Program-made: the position numbers and the translations under genes | Origin: Abiotrophia defectiva ATCC 49176 | Lineage (GTDB): Bacteria > Bacillota > Bacilli > Lactobacillales > Aerococcaceae | Reading direction: 5' to 3' | NCBI RefSeq assembly: GCF_037041345.1 | Contig: NZ_CP146287.1 | Span: 685,501 to 749,500 of the forward strand | Length of the DNA: 64,000 nt | Shown here: positions 1 to 8,799 of the stretch, one piece after another | Position numbering within the stretch: position 1 is the stretch's first letter | Layout: each line of letters opens with the position of its first letter | Notes under the pieces: generated by a model | Database searches by the model: none | What the model saw: only the letters and a program-made list of their open reading frames with translations | Told to the model about the DNA's origin: nothing

Positions 1-672
1 GATGTTAAGGACCAAGCAGGGACTGACTTAGCTACCACCCATTACTTAATTAATAGTGATAGCACAGAATCTCCAGTTGACTTAGCGGCAGCTAGCTTTA
101 CCAAGGAGCACCCTGAGTATCAAGTGGATGCGCAAACTGCCCAGCTACAAGGGAGCGTCAACCGTCAGCAACTAGAGGAAGTCCTTACGAGTCTAGGGAC
201 TGTTAATGTCTTCCGTAGCCACTATGTCTTAACGGCGGTCCAAGCTACCAAGCCTCAAGTAGCAGCAGCTGAGCCAGCAGCTCAATCATCAGCCGCAACC
301 GTAAGTAGCCAAGTAAGCCAAAGTCAAGAAGCGACTTCATCTGCGCAAGCCAAAGAAAATAAGGCAGAAAAACCAGCTCCAAGCAAGAAAGAAGAGAAGA
401 TTGATAAAGTTAAGAAAGAAATTAGTCAATCTCCAAGTAAGAAGGTTGACGCTCCAACTAATCTAGCTAAGAAAGATGGTCAGTCAGAGAAAGCTAACAA
501 AGCAACCCAAAGCCCAGCTCCAGTAGCTGCGACCACACCAAGCAACAAGATTGGCAGACAGTTGCCAAATACAGGTGAAGTCCATATTGGAATTATCTCA
601 ATTGTTTCCCTTGGATTAACGCTGATTGGTTTATTAATCGTCTTGGCAGAAAAACGCCGTTTAAGAAGATAG
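1..672 (+). CDS. LPXTG cell-wall-anchored protein, 5' truncated
   Basis: Frame 1 is open from the first base of the window, so the gene starts upstream and only its C-terminal 223 residues are visible. The first 80 or so residues align by eye with the middle of the neighbouring LPXTG protein at 975-2123 (shared features include HYL-N-S, a hydrophobic patch and S-YVLTAV), so the two are paralogues. A long Ser/Ala/Gln/Lys-rich wall-spanning stretch follows. The end is a standard sortase A signal: LPNTGE, a hydrophobic segment, then a positive tail rich in Arg. The protein is therefore predicted to be covalently attached to peptidoglycan. No ligand-binding domain can be named from the visible part. 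The GTG at 124 is not taken as a start because coding similarity extends upstream of it. Confidence 0.85.
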   Translation, partial: DVKDQAGTDLATTHYLINSDSTESPVDLAAASFTKEHPEYQVDAQTAQLQGSVNRQQLEEVLTSLGTVNVFRSHYVLTAVQATKPQVAAAEPAAQSSAATVSSQVSQSQEATSSAQAKENKAEKPAPSKKEEKIDKVKKEISQSPSKKVDAPTNLAKKDGQSEKANKATQSPAPVAATTPSNKIGRQLPNTGEVHIGIISIVSLGLTLIGLLIVLAEKRRLRR

Positions 673-833
673 ACTTATGAACGTGATAGAAAGGTTGTCA
701 GTAAGTATGCAGAATAAAATATTCAAATTTACCTTAGTCGCAGCATTTTCTTGTCTTCAATAATAGCTTATCTACAAGTCTACGACACTTTTGTGCTAAA
801 TAAGTAATAAGGTTATTAATTTATTATACTTCT

Positions 834-864
834 AAACCCCCAGATAACTTTTCTGAGGGTTTTT
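834..864 (+). terminator. Rho-independent terminator after the first LPXTG gene
   Basis: A stem AAACCCCCAGA / TCTGAGGGTTT (one mismatch) is followed by a run of T. It lies between the two LPXTG genes and separates their transcription. Confidence 0.75.
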
Positions 865-873
865 CTCATAAAA

Positions 874-907
874 CATCAAATTCGACGATTTTTAATCGAT
901 TTTGATG
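874..907. promoter_or_regulatory. Inverted repeat upstream of the second LPXTG gene
   Basis: CATCAAATTCGA (874-885) and TCGATTTTGATG (896-907) are complementary at 11 of 12 positions. A TATACT box at 937-942 lies just downstream, so this could be an operator or upstream element. No convincing -35 box is seen, and no regulator is implied by the sequence. Confidence 0.35.
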
Positions 908-974
908 ACTTTGCCCCATTTTGCTGGCCCAAGGCTTATACTGTAGTCAAGAAAAAGAAAAGGAGAGACCTACC

Positions 975-2123
975 ATGAAAGCAATTATTAAAAAGAGTAT
1001 TACATTATTAGCAGCCGTGAGCCTGGCTTTGCCATTGGCACCAGTGCCGGTTGCCCAAGCGCAAGAGACCTTATCCGTTGTCAACCTCATGCCTAAGGCG
1101 GACGAGACAGCTTCCGAGAAGGGGCTAGTCAAGATTCATTTAGTCGACAAGGACGGCAAGGTCCACAAGACCCTCTACTATACTAGCGTCAATACAGGAG
1201 ACGTGACCTTTAACCAAATCTATGACTTGCTTAAGGGCACTTATAAGATTGAGCGCGTCCCTCAGAATATCAAGACTGATACGGCTAAGAAGCACTATGT
1301 CACAGACAAGGGCGAGTTTGACGGCCATACTTTTGAAGCCAACTTTGTCTTGGAAGCTGCCGACAGCCTGCCGGTAGAGGAAGCCCAAGAACCTAAGACT
1401 TACGCCGTGACCGAGTTGCCTAAGCACAACCCTCTTTTAGACGCCCAACTGATGACGGTTAAGGTTCAAGATGACAAGCAAGCAGTCTCCGAAACCAGCC
1501 ACTACCTGGTTAACAGCGAGACCAGCCAGTCTCCCTTCGATATGGCGGCCCAAGCTTTCGTCAAAGCCCATCCCGACTACAAAGTCGACGCCAGCCAAGC
1601 TCAACAAGTTGGCCAAACCAACCCAGACGCCAAGGAAGAGGTCCAAACCAACCTGGGCACCTTCAAGGTCTACCGCTCCAACTATGTGCTGACCGCTGTG
1701 GCGGCCGGGCAAGCAGGGCAGGCTAGTCAAGCAAGCCAGTCTAGTCAGGCTGCCAATAGCCAAAGCCAAGAAAGCAAGGCACCAGCTGCGAGCCAAGCAT
1801 CTGGCAACAACCAAACTTCCGGCAACAACCAAGGTGCTGCCGCAAGCCAGTCTTCAGCTGCGAGTCAGTCTTCTGCTGCGAGCCAGGCTTCAGCTACTAG
1901 CCAAGCACCAGCCGCCAACCAATCTTCCGGCGCGAGCCAAAGCTCATCAGCCAGCCAAGCGACTAAGGAGTCTAAAGAGCCAGGCGTTCGCTATGACCGT
2001 AATGGCCGCCGCCTCCCAAGCACTGGTGAAGCCTCCTCAATCCTTTCCCTCTTCATCATCGGCCTCCTAATCGTGTCCGGCATCTGGATCGCCTACACCG
2101 AACACCGCAAACAATCCCGTTAA
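975..2123 (+). CDS. LPXTG cell-wall-anchored surface protein
   Basis: The product is 382 residues. The ATG at 975 is chosen over 921 because AAAAGGAGAG lies just upstream and a typical signal peptide begins there (MKAIIKKS, hydrophobic core, AQA cleavage region near residue 30). The N-terminal half has two related segments, each containing a K-V-x-D/Y-Y/H-Y pattern and V/L-Y-R-x-N/S-Y; the second matches the truncated protein at 1-672. Residues from about 245 to 335 are a Ser/Ala/Gln-rich low-complexity stalk. The C-terminus is LPSTGEA, a hydrophobic segment and a basic tail, so sortase anchoring to the wall is predicted. The gene is monocistronic, with a terminator directly after it. The role is unknown; adhesion is a guess based only on architecture. 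Confidence 0.9.
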   Translation: MKAIIKKSITLLAAVSLALPLAPVPVAQAQETLSVVNLMPKADETASEKGLVKIHLVDKDGKVHKTLYYTSVNTGDVTFNQIYDLLKGTYKIERVPQNIKTDTAKKHYVTDKGEFDGHTFEANFVLEAADSLPVEEAQEPKTYAVTELPKHNPLLDAQLMTVKVQDDKQAVSETSHYLVNSETSQSPFDMAAQAFVKAHPDYKVDASQAQQVGQTNPDAKEEVQTNLGTFKVYRSNYVLTAVAAGQAGQASQASQSSQAANSQSQESKAPAASQASGNNQTSGNNQGAAASQSSAASQSSAASQASATSQAPAANQSSGASQSSSASQATKESKEPGVRYDRNGRRLPSTGEASSILSLFIIGLLIVSGIWIAYTEHRKQSR

Positions 2124-2131
2124 CAGCAAAC

Positions 2132-2163
2132 AGCCCTGCCATTTTAGTGGCAGGGCTTCTTTT
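2132..2163 (+). terminator. Rho-independent terminator
   Basis: A perfect 9-bp stem AGCCCTGCC / GGCAGGGCT with an 8-nt loop is followed by TTCTTTTG. It lies 8 bases after the stop codon of the LPXTG gene. Confidence 0.9.
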
Positions 2164-2223
2164 GTGTTTTGGAAAAAGGGAGCGTGGCGCCGGCTGCCTA
2201 AAAAGATAGATTCCGCCAGAGCT

Positions 2224-2561
2224 AGTGGTCCACTCGGTCGAGTGGACCACTAGCGCGCCTCGAAAGCGGCCTCTAGCCCCCAAAAAGGCAGAAAAAGCCG
2301 GAGCCAGTGGTCCACTCGGACGAGTGGACCACTAGCGCACCCTGAAAGTAGCCTCTAGCCCCCAAAAAGGCAGAAAAAGCCGGAGCCAGTGGTCCACTCG
2401 GACGAGTGGACCACTGGCGCGCCCTGAAAGTAGCCTCCAGCCCCCAAAAAGGCAGAAAAAGCTGGAGCTAGTGGTCCATTCGGACGAGTGGACCACTAGC
2501 GCGCCTCGAAAGTAGCCTCCAGCCCCTAAAAAGTTAGAAAAGGCCGGACCACTAGCGCGCC
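2224..2561. repeat. 82-bp hairpin repeat, array 1 (4 units plus a partial)
   Basis: Units start at 2224, 2306, 2388 and 2470, exactly 82 bp apart. A partial half unit lies near 2545. Each unit contains two 11-bp pseudopalindromes AGTGGWCCACT separated by 6 bp (CGGTCG or CGGACG), together forming a near-perfect hairpin. One half-site, in the fourth unit, is altered to AGTGGTCCATT. The rest of the unit (CCCCCAAAAAGGCAGAAAAAG and flanks) is also conserved, so this is a tandem repeat and not a CRISPR. It fills the space between two convergent genes. Related arrays are at 7535-8119 and 30791-31144. Confidence 0.9.
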
Positions 2562-2571
2562 ACCAACCCCT

Positions 2572-3117
2572 TTACCAGTTAGTAAAGTCTAGTACCTTCC
2601 CAAAGATATCGCGGATTTCTTGGGGGGATTCTTTGGCGCCGCTGCTGACCCAGAGGTTGATGATGCCTTCGACTAGGCTGAGGACGCATTCCAGGGCGTA
2701 TTTTTGATTAATAGGGAAGTTGCGGCCTAGAAAGGCCTGCAAATCGGCTGGGTCTTCGCGCCGGAAGAGTTGCAGCATGAATTCGCGGATGGTGGCCTTG
2801 AAATTGAGATAGTTGCTCTGGGAGAGGGCGTAGATGAAGTCGTAATTTTCCTTAATATACTCCAGGACTAGCACCAGGTGGACATTGTGCTCCTGATTTT
2901 CAATGAAGAAAGTGCGCAGTTGGGTCAGGGTCTCTTCCTTGAGTTGCTCCATGAGGTCGAACTTGTCCTGGTAGTGCAGGTAGAAAGTGCCGCGGTTAAT
3001 GCCGGCCCGCTGGCAGAGTTGGCGGACGGTCAGCTGCTCGAAGCCTACTTCTTGTAGGAGCTGGGTTAGGGCCGTTTTGATGGCAGCCTTGGTTTGGGTT
3101 TGGCGTTTTTGAGTCAT
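2572..3117 (-). CDS. TetR-family transcriptional regulator
   Basis: The product is 181 residues, a normal length for TetR. Residues about 10-55 form the TetR_N DNA-binding domain: a first helix, then LTVRQLCQRAGINRG and TFYLHYQDK, the classic helix-turn-helix plus the F/Y-Y-H-Y-F region. The C-terminal part looks like the all-helical domain seen in DhaS-like TetR proteins. The gene is transcribed divergently from the ABC transporter genes at 3251 and 4090, and the 133-bp intergenic region carries inverted repeats, so it is probably their repressor. The inducer cannot be read from the sequence. The 82-bp repeat array lies immediately downstream of its stop codon. Confidence 0.88.
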   Translation of the reverse strand: MTQKRQTQTKAAIKTALTQLLQEVGFEQLTVRQLCQRAGINRGTFYLHYQDKFDLMEQLKEETLTQLRTFFIENQEHNVHLVLVLEYIKENYDFIYALSQSNYLNFKATIREFMLQLFRREDPADLQAFLGRNFPINQKYALECVLSLVEGIINLWVSSGAKESPQEIRDIFGKVLDFTNW

Positions 3118-3128
3118 AGGCCCTCCTT

Positions 3129-3212
3129 AAATAGACACTCTGTTGATTTTTGCTTATTGTCTTAGCCTTCCGTCTATTTTATAATAAAAGCAGAGATAAA
3201 TCAACACCTGTC
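3129..3212. promoter_or_regulatory. Divergent promoter region with candidate TetR operators
   Basis: A promoter for the ABC transporter is TTGTCT (3157-3162), 17-bp spacer, TATAAT (3180-3185). It is enclosed by two inverted elements: GACACTCTGTTGATTT at 3134-3149 and AAATCAACACCTGTC at 3198-3212, which are the same motif in opposite orientation with small differences. A further pair, AAATAGAC (3129-3136) and GTCTATTT (3172-3179), is also inverted. The placement around the core promoter fits repression by the adjacent TetR protein. Confidence 0.6.
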
Positions 3213-3250
3213 AATTTAACCACCTCAGGCAGGAGAAAGGACGTGACCGC

Positions 3251-3952
3251 ATGGCCTATATTGAAGTAAAAGATTGTTGTAAATACTTTCCATCGGGTCA
3301 GGGGCAAATTACAGCCAACAAAGACCTGAATTTTGACATCCAGCAGGGCGAGTTGGTCATCATACTAGGAGCTTCCGGCGCCGGCAAGTCTACCCTACTC
3401 AACATTCTGGGGGGCATGGACACGGCCAGCCAGGGGGAGATTTGGATTGACGGCCAGAACATCGCCGCCTACAGCAGCCACCAGCGGACCGACTACCGCC
3501 GCTATGACGTGGGCTTCGTCTTCCAGTTCTATAATCTGGTGCCCAATCTGACCGCGCTGGAAAATGTCGAGCTAGCCGCGGAAATCGTGCCCCATGCCAT
3601 GGATCCAGCTCAGGCCCTGGCTGCCGTGGGTCTCAGCCACCGACTGGATAATTTTCCGGCCCAGCTATCGGGGGGCGAGCAACAACGGGTGTCCATCGCC
3701 CGCGCCCTAGCCAAGAAGCCCAAGCTCCTGCTCTGTGACGAGCCGACCGGGGCCCTGGACTACCAGACCGGCAAGCAGGTCCTGCAGATTCTTCAGGACA
3801 TGTCCCGCCAGGAGGGGGCCACGGTCATTATCGTCACCCACAATGGGGCCCTGGCGCCTATCGCCGATCGGGTCATCCGCCTACACGACGCCCAAATTCA
3901 GTCGATCACGGTCAACGACCAGCCGCAAAATATTGGGGACTTGGAGTACTAG
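3251..3952 (+). CDS. ABC transporter ATP-binding protein (MacB/LolD-like)
   Basis: The product is 233 residues, typical of the MacB/LolD/FtsE-type ATPases that work with FtsX-like permeases. Walker [10 protein letters not shown] is at residues 40-48, the ABC signature LSGGEQQ at 139-145, Walker B LLLCDE at 159-164 and the switch His at about 197 (IIVTH). The start has AGGAGAAAGG about 10 bp upstream. The cognate permease is encoded 137 bp downstream. That gap contains a possible long-range GTGGGG/CCCCAC pairing (3956-3961 with 4040-4045) and GC-rich repeats, but no clear terminator. Such transporters usually act on envelope substrates or antimicrobial compounds; the substrate here is unknown. 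The divergent TetR gene is the likely regulator. Confidence 0.92.
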   Translation: MAYIEVKDCCKYFPSGQGQITANKDLNFDIQQGELVIILGASGAGKSTLLNILGGMDTASQGEIWIDGQNIAAYSSHQRTDYRRYDVGFVFQFYNLVPNLTALENVELAAEIVPHAMDPAQALAAVGLSHRLDNFPAQLSGGEQQRVSIARALAKKPKLLLCDEPTGALDYQTGKQVLQILQDMSRQEGATVIIVTHNGALAPIADRVIRLHDAQIQSITVNDQPQNIGDLEY

Positions 3953-4089
3953 AAGGTGGGGAAAGGAAAGGGCTGGCGGCTGGCTCTGCGGAGCGGGGCG
4001 CTTTGAGCCTGCCGGGTCAGCGACTTGAGCCTGTCAGCCACCCCACAAAAATAATTGACTAACATCTCTATCCAAAAGGAGGTCAGCCC

Positions 4090-7000
4090 ATGACCAAGTC
4101 AACACTTTTCAAAGAATTCTGGCGTAGCCTTGGTCAGACCAAGGGGCGCTTCCTATCCATCGTATGCCTCATGATGCTGGGGTCCTTTGCCCTAGTGGGC
4201 TTGCAGGCTGCACCGCCGGACATCACCCAAACGGCCAGTGCCTACCTAGAGGGCTTGCGGGTTCAGGACCTGACCGTCCTGTCCGACTATGGCCTATCCC
4301 AAGCAGATATGGAGGAGCTGGCCCAGCTGTCGGGTGCCCAGGTCGAAGGGGGCTATCTGACCGACGTGGTGCTGGACCAGACACCTGAAGCCTGGCGGAT
4401 CTTCAGCTTGACCCAGGACTTGGCCCACTATCATTTAGTAGCCGGCCGCCTGCCTCAAGCCTCGGGGGAAATTGCCCTTTTAAGCAGCCTGCAAGGCCGC
4501 TTTCAGCTAGGCGATACCGTCAAGCTAAAGGAGTCCGGCAATGCCAAAGCCATGCTCAAGCAGACGACCTTTACCATTACCGGCTTCGTCAACTCAGGCG
4601 AGCTGGGCAACCAGGTCCTCTTCGGTCCTTCAACGGCCGGCAGTGGGACCCTGGCTGGCTACGGGGTGGTGACGGCCCAGGACTTTGACAGTCCGGTCTA
4701 CACTCTGGCCCGCCTGCGCTATGACGATTTGGCCGGGCTCAATGCCTATCAGGCCCGCTACTGGCAATTGGTGGACCAGCACCAGGCTGACTTGGAGGCT
4801 CTCCTAGCCGATAACAGCGCCGCCCGTTTGGCCCAAGTCCAATCCCAGGTCCAAAGCCAAATCGACCAGGGCCAGTCCGACCTAGATTCGGCCTCAGAGG
4901 CCCTGGCCTCAGGCTCCAGCCAGCTAGCCTCGGCTGAAAGCCAGTGGGCGGACCAGTCGTCTGCCTTGGACCAAGCGGCCAGCCAGTGGGCTAGCCAGGA
5001 TGAAACTTTGACCCAGGGCCAAGGCCAACTAGCCAGCGCCCAAGCCGCCTTAGCCCAGGCCAAGGCCCAACTGGAAAGCGGGGCAGCCGCCCTGACCAGT
5101 GGCCAGGCCAATTTGACGGCCAAGGCCCAGGAACTGGCCCAAGCCAAGTCCCAATTAGACGCCGCCAAGAGCCAGCTGGACAGCCAGGCTCAAACCCTAG
5201 CCAGCCAGAGCCAGGCCTTGGCTGACGGCCAAGCCAAACTAGCCGCCGGTCAGCAGGCCCTGGCCGCCCAAGAAGAGGCCCTGCGCCAAGCCGGCCAGGA
5301 CCCGGACGCCCAGCCGGACATTCAGGCCGCCCGCCAGGCTCTAGCTGATCAGGCCCAGACCCTGGCCAGCGCCAAAAGCCAACTTGAAGCCGGCCAAACC
5401 CAGTGGCAAGCCGCCAATACTAGCTACCAAGAAGGGCTGGCCCGCTACCAAGCAGGCGCCGCGGCCCTTGCCACGGGTCAGGCTCAATATGACAGTCAGG
5501 CTGTCAACTATCAAGCAGGCTTAAGCCAATACCAAGCCGGCCAGGCCCAATTGGCCAGCCAGTCGGCGACCGCCCAAGCCGGGGCCCAGGCCCTAGAGTC
5601 GGCTAGCCAGGAAATCAGCAGTGGCCAGGAAGCTCTGGCGTCTGCCCGCCAGGAGCTGGATGACCAGCAGGCTCAATTTGCCAGCAAGGAAGCGGAGGCC
5701 CAAGCCTCTCTCAAGGAAGGCCAGGCCGACCTTGACCGGGCCCAAGATGCCCTGGCCGGCCTGGTTACGCCTAAGTACCGGGTTTACAGCCGCCAGACCT
5801 ATCCGGGCGATGTCGAGTTCTATACCAGCAAGCTGCGGACCGAGGGTATGGCCAATGTGGGCAATGTCTTCCCCGTGGTGCTCTACCTAGTGGCCGCCCT
5901 GGTGACCCTCACCACCATGACCCGCTTTATGAGCGAGGAAAGGTTGAAGGCCGGTCTCCTGCAAGCCCTGGGTTATGGCTCTGGCGATATCCTAGCCAAA
6001 TACCTACTCTATGGCCTCCTGTCTAGTGGCCTAGGCGCCGTCTTGGGCATTGTGGCCGGAACCTATGGCCTGCCTTATGTCTTGGGCCATACGCTCTTTG
6101 CCACCTCGACCTATCCGCCTATTCAACTGCATTTCTACTGGCCGCTTGCGGCTCTGGCCCTGGGCCTGTCCTTCCTGTCCAGCCTGCTGCCTATCTGGTG
6201 GGTGGCCCGGCGCGAACTGGCTGAAACGCCAGCCCAGCTCCTGCTGCCTAAGCCACCGGCGCGCGGCAGCCGCATCTTGCTGGAGTGGGTGACCTGGTTC
6301 TGGCGCCGCCTAACCTTCACCCAGAAGGTGACAGCCCGCAACATCTTCCGCTACAAACAACGCATGCTCATGACTATCCTGGGGGTGGCCGGCTCGGTGG
6401 CCTTGCTCTTCGCGGGCCTGGGCATCTCCTCTTCCTTTGCCGGCATCACCGAGCGGCAATTTGACCAGCTGGTGGGCTATGACCTGATCGTGGCCCGTCA
6501 GCAGCATGTCAATGCCTCCCAGGAAAGCGACTTAGCCTCTGCCCTGGCTCAGGCTGACCTGGCTCAGACCCTGGACATTCAGCTGCAAACGGGTCGCCAG
6601 CACTTGCCTGGCTTCAAGGATCAGCAGGAAGTGACCATTATGGTGGCGCCTGATGGTGGCTTTGGCCAGCTCATGACCTTCTATGATGCCTATAGCCATG
6701 ATCGCTTGGACCTGCCCGACCGGGGTGCCCTGATTAGCCAGAAAATGGCGGAGAAAGCCGGTCTTAAGGTAGGCGACCGCCTGACCCTGGAAGACCCCGA
6801 CGGTCAGCCGGTCAGTGTAACGGTGGCGGGCATTGTCGAGCTTTATGCCGGCCACAGTGTCTACCTGAGCCGGACTGCCTATGAAGCCGCCTATGGCAAA
6901 TCCTGGGCAGCCAACGCCCATTTGGTCCAGCTGACGCCTGAAGCCAAAGGCGACCTGGCTAAGGTCAGCGCCCGCTTTATGGATTTGAGCGGCGTGCGCT

Positions 7001-7455
7001 CGGTCATTCAGAACAGCGGCATCCGCCACCAAATCCAGGTGACAGTCGATTCCCTTGCCCTAGTCATGCAGATTTTGACCCTGGTTTCCGTCCTGCTGGC
7101 CGCCGTCATCCTCTATAATTTGACGACGATTAATGTGGCCGAGCGGATTCGGGAGCTGTCTACCATTAAGGTTCTGGGCTTCCACAATCGCGAAGTCACC
7201 CGCTACATCTACCGCGAGACCGTAGCCCTGTCCCTAGTCGGCATCCTCTTTGGCCTGGCCGGCGGCTGGGTCCTGCACCGCTATTTGCTGGGGCGCATCT
7301 CGGCAGATTTCGTCCAATTCAACCAAAATGTCGCCTGGACCGTCTACCTGACCCCAGTTGTGGCCATCCTTCTGATTCTAGCTGCCCTGGGCTGGCTAGT
7401 AGACCGCCAACTCCGCCAAGTCGACATGCTAGAAGCCCTGAAATCAGTAGATTAG
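4090..7455 (+). CDS. FtsX-family ABC transporter permease with long coiled-coil insertion
   Basis: The product is 1121 residues. An N-terminal membrane segment lies at about residues 20-42. It is followed by an extracytoplasmic region that becomes, from about 235 to 558, an extremely Gln/Ala/Ser-rich heptad-like coiled coil. Three membrane helices of an FtsX domain follow (about 575-720). A second MacB-like periplasmic-type domain and a second FtsX domain make up the C-terminus (about 755-1121). The start has AAAAGGAGG. The architecture matches large permeases found beside TetR regulators in streptococci and relatives, where the coiled coil probably reaches through the cell wall. It forms a transporter with the ATPase encoded upstream. 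The substrate is unknown. Confidence 0.88.
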   Translation: MTKSTLFKEFWRSLGQTKGRFLSIVCLMMLGSFALVGLQAAPPDITQTASAYLEGLRVQDLTVLSDYGLSQADMEELAQLSGAQVEGGYLTDVVLDQTPEAWRIFSLTQDLAHYHLVAGRLPQASGEIALLSSLQGRFQLGDTVKLKESGNAKAMLKQTTFTITGFVNSGELGNQVLFGPSTAGSGTLAGYGVVTAQDFDSPVYTLARLRYDDLAGLNAYQARYWQLVDQHQADLEALLADNSAARLAQVQSQVQSQIDQGQSDLDSASEALASGSSQLASAESQWADQSSALDQAASQWASQDETLTQGQGQLASAQAALAQAKAQLESGAAALTSGQANLTAKAQELAQAKSQLDAAKSQLDSQAQTLASQSQALADGQAKLAAGQQALAAQEEALRQAGQDPDAQPDIQAARQALADQAQTLASAKSQLEAGQTQWQAANTSYQEGLARYQAGAAALATGQAQYDSQAVNYQAGLSQYQAGQAQLASQSATAQAGAQALESASQEISSGQEALASARQELDDQQAQFASKEAEAQASLKEGQADLDRAQDALAGLVTPKYRVYSRQTYPGDVEFYTSKLRTEGMANVGNVFPVVLYLVAALVTLTTMTRFMSEERLKAGLLQALGYGSGDILAKYLLYGLLSSGLGAVLGIVAGTYGLPYVLGHTLFATSTYPPIQLHFYWPLAALALGLSFLSSLLPIWWVARRELAETPAQLLLPKPPARGSRILLEWVTWFWRRLTFTQKVTARNIFRYKQRMLMTILGVAGSVALLFAGLGISSSFAGITERQFDQLVGYDLIVARQQHVNASQESDLASALAQADLAQTLDIQLQTGRQHLPGFKDQQEVTIMVAPDGGFGQLMTFYDAYSHDRLDLPDRGALISQKMAEKAGLKVGDRLTLEDPDGQPVSVTVAGIVELYAGHSVYLSRTAYEAAYGKSWAANAHLVQLTPEAKGDLAKVSARFMDLSGVRSVIQNSGIRHQIQVTVDSLALVMQILTLVSVLLAAVILYNLTTINVAERIRELSTIKVLGFHNREVTRYIYRETVALSLVGILFGLAGGWVLHRYLLGRISADFVQFNQNVAWTVYLTPVVAILLILAALGWLVDRQLRQVDMLEALKSVD

Positions 7456-7464
7456 TATAGAAGC

Positions 7465-7494
7465 AAAAGCCTTCCCTGATGGGAAGGCTTTTTT
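7465..7494 (+). terminator. Rho-independent terminator
   Basis: A perfect 12-bp stem AAAAGCCTTCCC / GGGAAGGCTTTT with a TGAT loop and a T run lies just after the permease stop codon. It ends the ABC transporter operon before repeat array 2. Confidence 0.93.
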
Positions 7495-7534
7495 GTGTGG
7501 GCTTAGGACGAAATTGGGAGAAAAGTCAGGAGCC

Positions 7535-8119
7535 AGTGGTCCACTCCGTCGAGTGGACCACTAGCTAGGTCGGAAACTAAGGAAAAGGGCAGGAATCGGG
7601 TGATTTGCTAGGAGCCAGTGGTCCACTTTTTCGAGTGGACCACTGGCTGGGCCGGAAACTAAGGAAAAGGGCAGAAACCGGGAGCTTTGCCAGGAGCTAG
7701 TGGACCACTTTGAAGAGTGGACCACTGGCTAGGCCGAGAACTGAGGAAAAGGGCAGGAATCGGGGTTATGTCAGGAGCTAGTGGTCCACTTTGGAGAGTG
7801 GCCCACTGGCTGGGCTGGAAACTGAGGAAAAGGGCAGAAATGGGGAGCTTTGTCAGGAGCTAGTGGCCCACTTTGGAGAGTGGACCACTGGCTAGGCCGG
7901 AAACTGGGGAAAAGGGCCGAAATGGGGAGCTTTGTCATGAGCTAGTGGTCCACTTTGGAGAGTGGACCACTGGCTGGGTCGGAAACTGGGGAAAAGGTCA
8001 GAAATCGGGTGATTTGTCAGGAGCTAGTGGTCCACTGGCTAAGCCGGGAATTGGGGAAAAGGGCAGGAATCGGGGGTTTGTCAGGAGCTAGTGGCCCACT
8101 TTGGAGAGAGTGGACCACT
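7535..8119. repeat. 82-bp hairpin repeat, array 2 (9 units)
   Basis: Half-site pairs begin at 7535, 7617, 7699, 7780, 7862, 7944, 8026 and 8090, and the unit remainder continues to about 8185. The period is 81-82 bp except for the unit at 8026. That unit has lost one half-site by an internal deletion, giving a 64-bp step. Each full unit is AGTGGNCCACT, 6 bp, AGTGGACCACT; the 6-bp spacer varies (CCGTCG, TTTTCG, TTGAAG, TTGGAG). The intervening sequence (GGAAACTGRGGAAAAGGGCAG and similar) is conserved between units and resembles array 3 more than array 1. A period of 82 is not a multiple of three, so open frames through the array are not genes. Apart from the array, 7495-8299 holds only the leader of the next gene. 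Confidence 0.9.
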
Positions 8120-8250
8120 GGCTGGGTCTTGAACCTGGGAGAAGGGCAGAAAACCGTGAAATTTGCCAGGAACCAGGCCGGGCTCACGATAATTCTTTTC
8201 GAAAATAGGCAAGTTGTGTCTAAGTGAGCACGTAGAAAGGGGGCGCTCAG

Positions 8251-8393
8251 ACCCTATTTATATATGTAGCTACAAATCAAAGCAAAGGAGCGAAATACAA
8301 TGGCACGATCATTCGTTAAGGGCACCCTCCAAATGACCTCCATCGACGAAAACAAGAAGAAGGAAAACGTCAGCTTAGGTCATGTAGTGGCTA
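8251..8393 (+). repeat. Left copy of a 140-bp direct repeat flanking the lysis/sigma cassette
   Basis: This segment covers the leader, ribosome binding site and first part of the DUF1659 gene. It is nearly identical to 12050-12188. The right copy differs by a few substitutions and a 4-bp deletion. The two copies lie in direct orientation about 3.8 kb apart. Confidence 0.9.
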
Positions 8394-8497
8394 ATGCCTC
8401 ACTTGAAGATGTGACAGCGGTGCGCGATGCAGTGGGCACACTGGTTAAGCACCCAATCACTGAAACCAAAGTTACTGAAGTCTATGCCTATAACTAG
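8300..8497 (+). CDS. DUF1659 domain protein
   Basis: The product is 65 residues, the usual size for DUF1659 proteins. It starts after GCAAAGGAG and has the small alpha/beta pattern of the family, including a K-V-x-x-V-x-x-Y end. From my knowledge of Firmicute genomes, DUF1659 and DUF2922 genes commonly occur as neighbours, often with YvrJ-like or holin genes; their biochemical role is unknown. Here the DUF2922 gene follows after 44 bp and a holin and lysin gene come next. A frameshifted copy of this gene and its leader lies at 12099. Confidence 0.75.
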   Translation: MARSFVKGTLQMTSIDENKKKENVSLGHVVANASLEDVTAVRDAVGTLVKHPITETKVTEVYAYN

Positions 8498-8541
8498 GCC
8501 TAGCACCTACCCACTAAACTAGAAGAAAGGAGCCACCCACA

Positions 8542-8784
8542 ATGGCAGAAGTAAAAACTACCAAGAAGCTAGACCTCAACTTCAAGGCTGCTGACGGCAA
8601 GTCCAAGAAGATCAGTCTAGCTCACGCCAAGGACAACTTAGATGCCAACACGGTCAAGTCCGCCATGGACACGATTGTGGCTAAGAACATCTTCGAGAAG
8701 GACAGCGTCGACCAATATGCCAGCGCCAAGAATGCCAACATGGTGACACGATCCGTAGAAGAAATCTACAAGGCAGAAAACTAA
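8542..8784 (+). CDS. DUF2922 domain protein
   Basis: The product is 80 residues with a strong AGAAAGGAG ribosome binding site. Features consistent with DUF2922 are an N-terminal beta strand of alternating hydrophobic residues, a central K-x-x-S/I-x-L-x-x-A pattern and a V-K-S-A-M-D-T-I-V-A helix. It shares a general layout with the DUF1659 product upstream, with which it probably forms a functional pair. The role is not known. A strong hairpin at 8800-8820 separates it from the next gene. Confidence 0.72.
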   Translation: MAEVKTTKKLDLNFKAADGKSKKISLAHAKDNLDANTVKSAMDTIVAKNIFEKDSVDQYASAKNANMVTRSVEEIYKAEN

Positions 8785-8799
8785 GCACCGTAGGTGCAG

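Noticed and set aside
7873-8227. Open frames through repeat array 2
   Set aside because: They arise from the 82-bp repeats, change frame each unit and have no ribosome binding sites.
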